DNA from: Tachypleus tridentatus
Lineage: Eukaryota; Arthropoda; Merostomata; Xiphosura; Limulidae
Assembly (NCBI RefSeq): GCF_004210375.1
Contig: NC_134837.1
Location: forward strand, 19,477,586-19,541,585
Direction: 5' to 3'
DNA length: 64,000 bases
The notes under the pieces are model-generated. The model was not told the origin of the DNA, did no database searches, and was given only the letters and a program-made list of their open reading frames with translations. Numbering within the stretch: the first letter of the stretch is position 1; every line of letters begins with the position of its first letter. This document shows, piece after piece, positions 46,894 through 59,500 of the stretch. The translations under genes were made by a program, and so were the position numbers.

Positions 46894-47423
46894 ATATATA
46901 TTCTTCAGTGAAGGTGAAATTTGTGGAGAAAAAGTCTTAGTCATAGTTATTGCAATATTTAGAGCCCTCTGTAGAAAGTATTTTTGTTAGAAATACGGCA
47001 AACAAGGTATTTTTAACTTTATGCATAGACGTACAAGTGTTTACAAATAATAAGAGTTATTTCGCTTCCATTCACTTTACTGGGAAATTTCATTGCCAAA
47101 ATAAATAGTGGTTGTGATATACAAAGTTTCGAGAACTTGGCATTATAGTAAAAACGTCATGGAAGATAATATTTTCTTAAACTTTAAATCGCCCAGTGAG
47201 TCAGGGTTAAACTTGAGAATTTATTACACACAAATTCGGAGCTCGATACGTACAGTGAGCTTAAAAATGAGTAATGAAACTTTCGTAGGCTTTTTAAGTT
47301 ATGAATCATTACTAAAGCAAACTGTACTAAGCTACATATTAACGTCATTTTAAATTTAACTTATAAGTATTACATATTAGTTTTAATGTGATTTATTTTG
47401 GTGTAAAAGAGGTAAAACGAGTC
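46894..47423 (+). promoter_or_regulatory. PPT2 upstream region (promoter / 5' UTR by position)
   Basis: The 530 bp before the PPT2 start. No canonical promoter element can be singled out. An 81-codon frame at 47108-47353 shows no conserved pattern. Called only from position. Confidence 0.25.
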
Positions 47424-47576
47424 ATGTCTAAATGCTGGTTCTGGCAATATACTGTCATTCTTATCATAATTTTGAGTTTTTTATCGTGTTGTAAAAGTTA
47501 CAAAACAGTTGTGCTGATTCATGGATTAAATGATAACCAGCATGCGTTTGATTATCTGTCATCTTATATTCAAAAA
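47424..47576 (+). CDS. PPT2: PPT2 exon 1 (signal peptide, IHG motif)
   Basis: ATG 47424 opens [19 protein letters not shown], a hydrophobic signal peptide with a likely cleavage after the Cys/Lys/Ser run. It continues with [17 protein letters not shown] and ends IQK at a consensus gtgagt donor (47577), phase 0. The His-Gly after the first beta strand is the usual oxyanion-side motif of this hydrolase family. Confidence 0.92.
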
Positions 47577-50500
47577 GTGAGTGAAAAAGCAATTTAGGCT
47601 TAAGGTAAGGTGTAGGGGGGCTTGTTTCTCAGTTCACTGACCAAACTTGCCACGTGGCCATGGCGAAATGTACAATCGTGAATGAAATCTTTCTTGGAAT
47701 TTGTTTAATATTTGGTTATTTATTTGTCATTTTGTCGTGTACAAAATCAAAATTTTATAATACACAAAAGCTGTTTGTTTCGAAAAAATTATTTTTGAAA
47801 TTTAATAATGTCACAAAATTACAAATAACAGTAAAATTATAAAGTAACGTAGTTTTTAAAACAAGTTACAGTTGCAGTAAAACTAAAAGTCTAAAACTTG
47901 TTAAATGTTTTAATGAAACTAATCACATTGGCACTTGTTTGACGTTAAATAGTCATTTAATTTTTGTCTACACATTATCAAGTTTAAATACCGATGTGCA
48001 CTTTCCAAATACAACAAAATGAAAAAAGTCAAAGTGAAAATAACTTCCAACAAGCCTATCATCTTAAAAGTGGAACAGGTTGTCAGTGACTGAATGAGCA
48101 ACTTGTGTGATTGATTGGAAAGAAAAAATGCCCTTAAAGCCAAAGAGGAAATGTGGGAACTTTGAAATTCAAGAGTGTTCAAAAATGTAATAAAGAAGAT
48201 ATTGTGTGTCATTGGGTAATGTTGCTGACCCAAGGATTCAGACAATAATAATATGTTGGCATAAATTTTCCTTCCCACACCTTCACAGGAAAGAGAAATA
48301 AAAAATTAAACTAACTTAATTTTTAGGAAAGAATTATTTCTCTCATATCCTTCTAAACTTGTAATCTGCTGGTCTCCATTACTGCTGATTGTAACTCATT
48401 CTGTTAGGTAATCACCTGGTTGGAAAAATAAGTGCTAAAACTAAAGTTAGTAACCTGTCCTCTCATCTTATTGCCCTCATGATTCAACACAAAGTAGTCA
48501 AAGGCCTTTAACCTATTGATCCCTTGGATAATATAAACTTCATTAAGATAACCTCTAACCCTTTCTCAAGAAAACATGTTAATAGATCTAAATCTATCTT
48601 CTTAAATAACCCCTCTATCCCCAGAATCATCTCTGTATCACTGATAAAGCAGTGAACAACATTTTGACCTTTTTAGGTAATATTCAGGTTAACAAATAGA
48701 GAGTGTTTATGACTGACCATTGCCAGTCTCTTTTATTAATAAAATGTTAATACTTATACTAGCAATTCTGAGATACATCTTTGTATCCTTCCTATAAATT
48801 ATTTTCAAAAAATCAGTATTCTTTTCACAGATAAGGAGACCAAAGCTATACATAGCATTTAAAGTGAGCCCAAACTGATTTTAATTTATACAGATATAAT
48901 TATCTCTTAGAACCAATATGTCTTTTTAAATATACCCTATAATTCTGTTAATTGTACTAGCATAGAAGTGTTGACTTGTTGGTTTGGGCAACCTATCGTT
49001 ATGCCAAAATTTTTTTTTTCACTCACACTATTGAGTGACTTTCCACCTGTATTATATTTGCAGTTCAAATTGTGATAACCTGTATACATATCTTTCTTTT
49101 TTCTTATTAAACCACCCTTCAATCCAGTTTTACAGTCAACTTTACTCCATAATTGCCAACAGTTTGATTAGATTTTTTCTCAGCTAACTTTTATGGCAAT
49201 TTATCAAAAGTTTTTCAAAAATCCAAGTACACTAAGTCTACATTTTGTACATTGTCCGGTTAAAAATAACAGTCCAATAAAAATAGTGTAACAGGTTATG
49301 TTGGATCACCTTCAATTATGATATTGTAGTAAGTTAATATTTTCCGGGGAACTTTTAGCCTCCCTACAAATGCTTCAAAATTAAGAGTAACATTAATAAC
49401 TATACAGATCTTAGGCACCTGCCACAGGGCTGTTGCCCTACCAAGAATGAAATTAACAGGCATAGATGTGAGGAATTATGTTAGTTATTTCTTCAGATGT
49501 AGGTGTCTACTGCTACATAATAATTACATATATGTTATATTACAAACAACTTCTGTTGATAATAACTTACAATTTTCTGATTAGCACCATCTCATCTTCT
49601 CTAACATTCAATAAAAATCTTGTCACTAGCATCCTCTGACCCTTAAACAGCAGCTATCATCAATTAATGCTGCTACCTTCAACATTTATGCTGTTTAAGG
49701 GTTAAAGGTTCAATTCCCATTTTCTATTTTAAATATTACTTACCTTTTACATACTTAAAATAAATCCTTACAGTTGGTTTTAACATTATCAGCCAGATGT
49801 TTCTTGAAGTTCTTAGTAAATCAATTGGGTTTGATATTTCTTGTTATTTATTTTAGGAAAATACCTATCTTCAGTTAATAGCAGTTTTTTTGTTAGATTT
49901 TCTAGACATAGTCTTTGATAATACTAAAGAAGTTAAATCTCTAATACTGAAGTAATAAGTAATTTTTATTAGTGATTGGTTGGAATAAGAAACAAGTTAT
50001 GTGAAGGTGCAGGAAACTTTGCTGTGCATAAGAAAGCTTGTAAATATGTTTTACCTTATTTCCTTCAGATGTACTATACAGGTGTTAACGTGGGATGAGC
50101 CAATGAGATAAACTTTTGTGATGAAATAATAATAATAATATAAAAAAGACATTTTAAATGATATTAATAACAGAAAAACTGCACATTTTGCAGAGACAAG
50201 TAAATGGTCAAGGAATCACATACAAAACTCTGGATGGTAAATGAATTTGTAGGAGCTCCAGGTCAAATCTGAAGATTTCCCAGGTATCTGGCAGTACCTT
50301 TACAAGTAAAGTATGTAAATTAGCAATGCTCCCCACATTATTATCCAGACTATTCTAGATGAGACAAAAATGCTTAAAAGATCAACCCACATGACTGACA
50401 GTTTTTGTTTTTTATCATTGTCAAAATGTGGAAAAGTGGAACAAAAAACAACATACTGCAATGATACATCTTTAGAAATTGTGTTGATTAATACATTATA

Positions 50501-53500
50501 AGTTGAAGTGAAAGCACATGCACTGTTAAGTAGTGTTAGAATTTAACATGTTCAAATAATTGCACACCAAAGGTTTGTGAACTGATGAGTACTCATTTCA
50601 TGGATTTTGGAGTTGCTTCTAACAAATGTATTTTACAATTGGATAAAGAGTGTTTTGTGTTGCAGTAGAAAATTGTTCCTGTTTAAAGTTATTCAAATCA
50701 TATATGTATGGTAGTTGAAGAGAAATGTTTGTGCTAGTTACCTTCATGTATTCTAGTTTTAGCTTTTTTGTGGTTATTTAACTACTGACTTTGTTATTTC
50801 ACAGAGACATCCTGGTACCAACACTACAAGTCTAGCATTACTAAATGGATGGGAAAGCTTTACACCTTTGTGGTTTCAGATACACCATTATAGTCAGTAT
50901 CTTAAGAAAATTATGAAAGAGAACCCAGATGGTGTGAACTTGATTGGATATTCTCAAGGTATACATATATCAGAATTTGATATGAGCATTGCATATGTTT
51001 ATTTTTGACTACATCTTAAAAACAGTTACAGGCTAGTTTTGGTGCACATGAAGCTGGTACTTCATATGCTTGCACTGTCCATGATGCTATTATTTTTGTC
51101 ATCTTTGTTTTTTTCATTGTTTCAGTTTGTGACAAAATAGTCATGGGTCATTCCATGTCAAATCATCCAGATTTTGGAAATTTGAAAACAAAATTCAGCT
51201 TTGTATCATTTTTAGTCTTAGAGCTATGGCTTATTAAATAAACCAATGTTTTTTACAATTTTGGGTTTTCAGGTGATTTTACTGCCTCACTATAAAAATC
51301 CTAAGAGAGATAAACTTGGTTTGAGACCATTTTTGATTTCTGTGAGATTACTTCAGTTGGTGTAGCAAATTTTAGCCTTCTACCACCATTACTCTTGTAG
51401 CTTTAAGCAGCCAAAGTTGCCCGAAAATGAATTTGTCAAAATTCACAAAAAATTAACTAAATTTTACATGGCTGTAAATCAGAAACCATTAGAGATATTG
51501 ATCTAATCTTTAGCAGTTTTTCATTATATGGGTAGATGAGCACATGTGACATTTTTCAAGGCATTCTGAAGGGGTTACCTGCAGCCCCCTGGGTGATTTG
51601 ACATGGAATGACCCTCATGCAGTTTAATAAATGGACCTGAATAGATAGTGTGTGATAGATTTTTAAAATAGCCATTATTTAATAACTGAATTCTGAATTG
51701 TAGCAGATAAGAAACCAGAAACATTAGGTACTGTTAATAAATAAATTTTGCATTTAGGGTGAGAAATTAAACTTTTATCATGAGAAGGGTTGTAAAAGTT
51801 GAGAAGGAACAAAATTAGGTTTGTGATGAGGTTAAGAAAATAGGAATAGAAAATGGGAGCTTTAGAAAGAGGTTTAGGATCTTGGAAGTGGGATTTGCTG
51901 TTTCTGAGGGGTTAAGGTATTATGATTTGGATCCATAATACTTTTCTGAGTGGTCAGATTTACTGTTGTAATTAAAGAAGATAAATGCAAGAGAAAAGGG
52001 CATTTCTTTGACATTCTAGATAAAGATGCTCAAGGCACTGAGAACTAAGTTTGAGATTAGTAGGGCAGGTCAGTTATACAATTTAGTGGATGTGAGTATG
52101 ACAAGATTATGAACTTAGAATATAATAGAAGGTAATTTAAAGTTTCTAAGGCAACTGTAGCCAAAGTTAGGGGAGAGGTGGACAGAGTTTAGTGTACTGA
52201 CAAGAATGTTTGATGAAATAGCTCAGGAAGGAGGATTATTAGTTTAAGCATATTGTTAGAATAATTTGTGGGGTTAAGAAAACTTAACTGCAGTCTGGAG
52301 TATTTGGGTGGATGGGGTGGTTAAGGGATTCAGCAGGAATTTTGTTCCTGTAGTACATGAAAGGGCTAATGATTCAGTAAAAACAAGCTCAGAAGATTGT
52401 CAGTTGTGTTGTCTATAGCTGGGTCACATGACTTATTGGTTGTCATGAAGCAGTCAAAATTATTGTTTCTGCTTATTGCTGTTTCAGGTATTCCAATAGT
52501 AGATTAATTAAAGTTGTGATTAACTTGATTGTCATGAAAATAATCAACTATTGACACTAGGGGTTTCAGTTACTATGTCTTTTTTATTATATGAACTATT
52601 TAAGTAATTGAAATATTGCAATTCTATTTGGAATTTTAGCTTTGTAACTTGATTTTGTTTTTTTAACTTCAAGACTGTTCAAATTTACATGAGTAAGGAA
52701 GCACATTATGCTAATATAATAATAACTTTAAAACAATGACTCATGTTCCTCCCAAAATAAATTACTTTATTATGCTCATAAAATGTTGTTGGCCAACTTA
52801 TTATTGTTCAGCTATGTTGATTTGAGGGAGGAGTTTATGATTTAAGGATCTCAGGTGGAATTTCCATTGCTGCCAAACGTATTTGTTCTGTTTTTTGTTT
52901 CTCATTTGTATTTGTTATTCATTAACTGTTAACCAGACAGAAGACAACTGGCTGGTGGCATCTGACTTTTGTTTTTATATTTTATTTACCTTGGTGTAAG
53001 GAGCTCTGTAATAACTGAATAACCAATTAGCAAATACCTCTAATCTCCCAGTTTTAGTAAAGTGTGAGGATATTTTGAAGTTTCTCAATAGGATTGATTA
53101 TAGGACTGAAGGCTATGTAGTATGAGAATACTCAGTGAATGAAATGTTGAAATCAACTGGAGAAAAGAAGTTCTCTGATCCAGGCATAATATAACAGTTG
53201 TGAGTATCCAGAGTTTGATAAAGAGTGTGGGAAGTTTTTGGAAGCAACATAAGAACTAAATATCTTATATTGATATTGTTAATATCTATTAAGAATATAG
53301 TTACTGTTATTGAGATAGGGAGAACACTTGAGGGTGATCTACATCATAGATACTACAATTTTTATTACAAATATTCATAAATTCAGATTTCAGAAAAGGC
53401 TAAAAAAGAATATTTGGCCCATAATCTTAGAATTGAGAATAATGATTTGTTTAGATGTAACAATGGTAATCAGAATGTGAGACTGGAGATTTGACCTTTG

Positions 53501-56500
53501 AAGTATGGGGTAATGTTTCTTTTGTTAATGAATGTGAAATAGATGAGTTATGTTGGCTAGATTTCTGACCTTGATAATATGTTTGGAGGGAATACTTTTT
53601 CTGATATGATACTTATCTCTTCTTACAAGGTTAGCTATTATCATTCAGTGCTGCCTTCTACATGCAAACCTGTTTCTTAACTCCTTCCACAAGCCTTACT
53701 GTTCCCCCTCCTGGGATTGGAAAATTCCAATGTGGGTGTCATGCAATTCATCGTATATCACTTATTAACCAACAATAGCATGATATGCTCATGTGATGAA
53801 TGTGGCTCTCTCTAGACTCCTCTACCATACATTCAATTCTCATTTAGCAGCATCCAAGTGCAGACATCTTTCTTTTGTTCTAGTTTGGACTTGAAGTGGT
53901 TTACCTTCATTGACTTACACTTCATTTTGTTTTATTTCATTTGGAAAGCATTTTTTTACCTGTGTTTTGCTGCCAAACCTCTTGCTTGTTTATTGGAATT
54001 AAAGTGTGCATCCTGAAGTTCATGTTACCACTTTGAGTCTATCTGTTTCATCTCAAAGCATACTTCAGGCCATGGGTACTGGTATCCTGTAAGGGTATGT
54101 ATGGGTCTTTATCTGTTTCATCTCAAAGCATACTTCAGGCCATGGGTACTGGTAACCTGTAAGGGTTTGTAAGGGTCTTTATTTCCCAGTAGTTTGAGTA
54201 TTCTATGGACATTCTTTGTTTTCTTATTTCTTCCAGTTGCCCCTCTTGTTCTGAGTACTTTGATTTTGGCCTTGAAGACCCATGCCCTTCCCTTTTTGAT
54301 TATTATGCCATCTGACCCTACAGCAGTGGTTTCTTTGTTGACTTGACATTTTGGATTTTGATGCCTTGTTCTATGAACCCTTTCTCCAGCTTCTATATAT
54401 GGGCACATTTTTCCATGTTGCTGCTGTGTGCACCACCAATTTCTGTCTCTCAGATTTCTCCTTCTCTGCCCTTGCTTTTCCTTCATCTCTTTGTGCAATA
54501 GTTCATTATTTTTCCAATGATGTATGACATGCTAACAACAGTTCTGGAGACCACCTGGATGGTTTGGGACTAGTAGGTGCATTTTCTTAACCTTTATTCA
54601 TCACTGGAGTCTTTTCCTATACAATGATCGGGATCACAGTCTCTTGTCAGAACATTTATTCATCCCTTTCTTGGCCATTTGATCCCCCCTTTTCAGACCT
54701 CCCTGCTTGGGGTTTCTAAATTGTTCAGGAACTGGATGCTGATCATCAATCTACCCCATCTCACTCCATTAATTCATGCCCCACAGTTCACCAGGACATC
54801 CTACATTCCCTTCAGAGGGCTTTTTCTACTGGTCTTTGAATGACTGAAATGGTTGTTTCCAATGTTTATTTCCATATTTTCATCTCGGAGCATTTTATCC
54901 TTATCTTTGGTTTGTCCATTATGGTGTGGTGTGAACCTTTGCTGTACACCTTCATGCCCCATGGTTACACTTTCTCTTTTTCTAAGATGACTTGCTTCTT
55001 CTTACTATTCTAAGTGAGTGTCAGCCTGTTTTACTTGTTAGATCCTTCTTAATGCTACTCAAATAGGTTGTTGTTTCAGCTAGGTGAAGTCCTTCCTTTA
55101 TTTTTGGTTGTTTCCTTCATCATCTTTCCAAGTTAAACCTGATATTATTTTCACTGCTTTGTTCTGTAATATGGCTCATTCAGTGTACTCTGTCTGCTCC
55201 ATTGCTTTCTACTCATGAGGTTCTCTTGCTTTTAGGAACATGGTTTTTGGTGACACCTATCCTACCCCTTGGTCAGGCTCATCTTTAGGTCCCTCTAATG
55301 GGACCTCTATGGCTGATGGAACCTTGCTTAGAATCCTTTGAACTCTCCCATTCCCCTTCCCTTTTAGGGTATTGACTATCTCTTCTGGCGGTTGGTTCAG
55401 TTTTATACTTCTATAGGAGTAGTGCTCCCTCCTCCATAGCTAGCTTTCCTTCTGTTTGAAGATGCATCCCTTTAAGGTTGAAGCATGTGTGTCAACGACT
55501 GTCTAGCTTTGTACTCTCTGTCTGCAGCAGTACATTATCTTTCTCTGACTGTCCTAGAACTCCTTTCTGTTTGCCAGGCTTTGGATCCTTTCTCCCTGTC
55601 TTTAGGGATTGGTCAGTCATGATCCGCTCTAACAAGTTAACAGCTGTGGCTCCTATTTGTCTCCAAGGGTGTACCTAGTCAGGATTCCTGTGTTTTTCCT
55701 CATGAATCTTATTTTGGGTGCCTGTGATAGTCACATTTACGTGATGTTGTGTCATGTACAATGTGCCTATAGACTTCCTGTGCAGTATTTTTTGAATAGA
55801 ATTGGTTTACCTGATAGAATGGCCCCTTCATTCCTTGTTTTTCAATGACTTGGTGTTTGGTGGTATACCTCTCATACTGGTATATTTACCACCTCCTTCC
55901 TTCATTAATTATGTTTATTTGGTCTCCTATTCCTATTCCTTGGATTTTGGCTATGACAGCCTCCACCTGTATTTGGTCAAACATATTTCCTTTCATTTAT
56001 TCTCCTCTCCAATTATTTTTTTTCAATCATCTCCCTCCTCTGTACCATTCTGTGCTTGGTCCTTCTGATTGCTCCTCTCTGGCCCACTAGTCATTGGTTT
56101 CTTCTCTTGTTGTAGTTTTGGTTATACCTTTCCTTCCTGTCTTCTTCTTCTGAGGCTCCTGCCTTCAATTGCAGTTACTGATTATCCATCCCACACATCC
56201 TGGCCATCATCTACTCATTTGACTACTGGCCATTCCTTGACAAGGTGGTCCAGTTCACATTTCATTTTCATTTTGCCATTCCCTTTGTTTTTAATTACCA
56301 TAATGTCTTTCCTTCTCCTATTCTTACCCTTTATTACATTCTTTCTGGAAATGCCAACTGCTTCATTTCTGGTGTTTCTGGATTGGACATTTATATTGTA
56401 CTATATTCCATTACTTTACCTCTTTTTGAGCCTATTGTTTCATGTTCTTTGTTTTATCTTTTTCTTAAAGGGTATTCCCTACCCTTGTGACTTGTGGATG

Positions 56501-59500
56501 ACACTGATTTTGTATATTTGCTATGGCTGTCCCTTGCACACTGTAATACAGTACCTGTCTTCTCTAGATCATTTCTTCTTTTTCTTGTCCTTAACTACTT
56601 GTTAGGGTAACTCCTTTTCATCAATTTTCCTTCCTGTTCTTTCTCATTTTTCATCATTCAGATCTGGATTGAATTCTGTGACAATCTGGTTGTTCTATTG
56701 CTTGCACAGTTTCCTTCAAGGGTTCTTATTCCCTGCTATTTATTCTTGGGAAACCTTCTTCCTTCTGGGATTTTTATCTCTTTATCCTTCTTAGAAGGGT
56801 CATCATTTCATCCCATTGGTTTATTCTTCTGTCACCTTCCCATTTTCTGTTTATCTGTTTTACCTCCATTCCCATCAGCCTCTTCACCCTTCCCTTGCTG
56901 TTCTCTAGGTTGGTCTTTGAAGGAGATTCTGTAATCAAACATGTTGACCACCATGCTGACATTAATCTCCTATTATCTCCATTGCTTTGTGGTTTTTATA
57001 TTTTTGGTGCACCTGTGGCTGTACATCACACTTTGTTGTGACAATGACACTTGGTAAGTCTTTATTAATGCTCACTTTTTTACAAGGGCCCTTGCTTCAT
57101 ATTTGTGTCTTTGATCCTACTTCATGGTGAGAAGTGCCTATACAGGTATTCTTTAACACTGTACACCATGTTGACCACATGCTCTTGTCCATGGTGTTAC
57201 AAAATATCACTTGAAGGCTTAGTGCCTCAAGATATTTGCTTAATAAACATGTCAATTCCAGAATGTGCCATCCATAGACAACATGCACAAAGCAGACTGT
57301 TCTTGCTATGCCTTGAGTGAGGACTCAGTATGGTCTGCTTTTGAAATTAAAGTTTTGTGGACACTCATTACACTCTCTCTGGTGGCGATGGCCCTCCTGA
57401 CTTCTCAGTACGTTATTCCCTCTTTTCTTTAATGGAGTATGAGAGTCTTTGCCACTTTTGAGTTCCAAGCCACTGGAGTGGTGGACCATGGGGTCTTCCA
57501 TTGAATAAAAATGTATCTCAGGATGGCTGGTATGGGTATTAACATTGTTACCAAAATAAAGCATAGAACAACATTTTGACCTTCTTAGGTCATCTTCAGG
57601 TTAACAAAGATAGAGCTTGCAACTGACCAATGCTGGTACATGTCTTAGGGATGAAAATGTAAGTGGGTACAGGGTAGTAGGAGGTGTTGCATTTAGATGT
57701 TAGGTTATTAATTGGTATAGGTATAAAGGTGTTCCTTTATATAGATTTTAGTTGTTGTATATGTAGGGCTTCTTTGATTTTGTGTTTATTTGTATGTTTC
57801 CCTACTTAATATCTGGGTGTTTTCTATGGCTATGTTTATTTGATTTGCAGTGTGTTCAAAAATGTGTGAAGGTGTTTTTGTGTGTTCTTTGAATTTGGAG
57901 TCCATTTTCCTGTTTGTTTCTTCAGCATAGAAATCGTGACAGTTGTCTTGCATTTTATAAATAATGTAGGTGTTGTGTTTGTTAGTGTAGTTTTTACATA
58001 GTAGGGACTTTAGTTTTGTACCTGGTTTTTGAATAAATTTGTGTTTACTGGAATGTTGTGTGAAGTTAAGTTTTTTTTATAAATGTTGGTTATTTCAGCA
58101 CCAAATCTATTGAATAAGTTAGTTAACCATTCATTTAAGATAGGATGGTGGTGGTCTTTTGGTGTAGAAACAACATGGTCTTCACTGATGTTGCATACAC
58201 AGACTGGATATCCTCATCCTATCTTTGTGGGATGTCAGTACCTCATAGAGGAGACTTTTTATTAGAGTGAACTAATCCATTTGATCCATAACACATGCTG
58301 TTCTCTCCTTTGATTGTGTATCCTCATTCTACGTTTCAGAATATCAATTCCCTGTAGAGGATGTATTTGATGGTGTGAACCTTTTAATTGATTTAAACCA
58401 TACTTTTACACATGGAAGAATCTGCATTGCTAAATATACATAATTTATACATATTAGAGGGTGTAACTGCCCCATTGGAATTTTTTTATTCTGGAAACAA
58501 CAAATACAAATATTAATTAATACCTCAGTGTATTTAAATACCTATTTCAAGAAATTTGGCCACCTGTGCATGGTACAGGTCATTTAGTTGGTATTCTATA
58601 ATTTCTTTTTTATTCTCCTGGTTGTGTGAGAAATGTATCAAACTTTGGCCATTTTGAATGAATATACAAATAATGATGTTTCATGTAAACAAATAGTAGT
58701 GTATTAAATGTATGATTATGCTAAATTTTATATTTTTTCACATAGCTAAAATACACTGAATAATAATGCACTGCAAACTTTCTATTTTTCAGTCAAACAG
58801 ATTTCTAAACGTTTTTTTTTTAATATCTGCTTTATACTTTGTTATTGTTGAAAATAAACAGTTCCCTCATTAAAGATTTTTGTTTTTCAGGAGGCTTGGT
58901 TGGACGTGGCTTAATAATGTCTTTAGATAACCATAACATTCATAGCTTTATATCTTTAAGCTCCCCTCAGATGGGCCAATTTGGAGGTAAGATTATGTAA
59001 CACTAGCTGTATTGTTAGCAGTAAATATAAGTTAATTAAAAAATTAAATATTTTATAATTTATCAGACTTTGACCATTTTAATAAGTATACAAATGATGA
59101 TGTTTCATGTAACAAAATAGAATCCTTTTTCTATCTGTGTAAAATACATGGGGGACCTTAGAAGTTATGCATGGATTTAATAGTAACACTGATATTTTTG
59201 TTTACATTTTTATATAACTAATGTGTTATTAGGATCAGTATAACCAAAAATGTTTTAGACACAGTTTGGTACCCCCCTAGGACAGTCTACAGATTTACAA
59301 TGCAAAATGAGGGGTTTGGTTCCCCTCAGTAGGCACAGCAAATAGCCAGATGTGGCTTCACTAAAAGACCCCCTACACACACACACACATAATTTGGTGT
59401 ATAAATCAAGTAAATAAATGTGTCAAAAAGCTACTGGAATTAATTTGGACATCATTGGTAATCATAGGATTAAATACATTTGTACAACTTTTATGGATGA

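Larger units (their letters stand above)
53640..57490 (+). mobile_element. DIRS-like tyrosine-recombinase retrotransposon, internally deleted
   Basis: A 3.8-kb stretch of C/T-rich + strand. After an unassigned gag-like part (about 53700-55400), an RNase H-like region is read at 55520-55850 and a tyrosine-recombinase-like region at 56290-56650. The reverse transcriptase expected between gag and RNase H is missing, so an internal deletion is inferred. A 70-bp tandem duplication lies in the gag-like part. Ends are approximate. Confidence 0.65.

Noticed and set aside
47108..47353. 81-codon frame upstream of PPT2
   Set aside because: No recognisable domain, and it lies in the presumed promoter or 5' UTR.
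47388..47423. Upstream in-frame ATG as the PPT2 start
   Set aside because: It would place 12 mostly polar residues before the hydrophobic signal segment. The ATG at 47424 gives a normal signal peptide. Not excluded without transcript data.
54118..54498. 126-codon basic minus-strand frame
   Set aside because: It is antisense to the DIRS gag-like region, with a Lys/Arg-rich composition that follows from C/T-rich sequence on the other strand.
55478..56605. Several overlapping open frames of 60-178 codons, rich in Phe, Leu, Ser and Pro, that look like membrane proteins
   Set aside because: They are frames through a C/T-rich decayed DIRS-like element. RNase H and recombinase-like motifs are spread over different frames, and no single frame is conserved.
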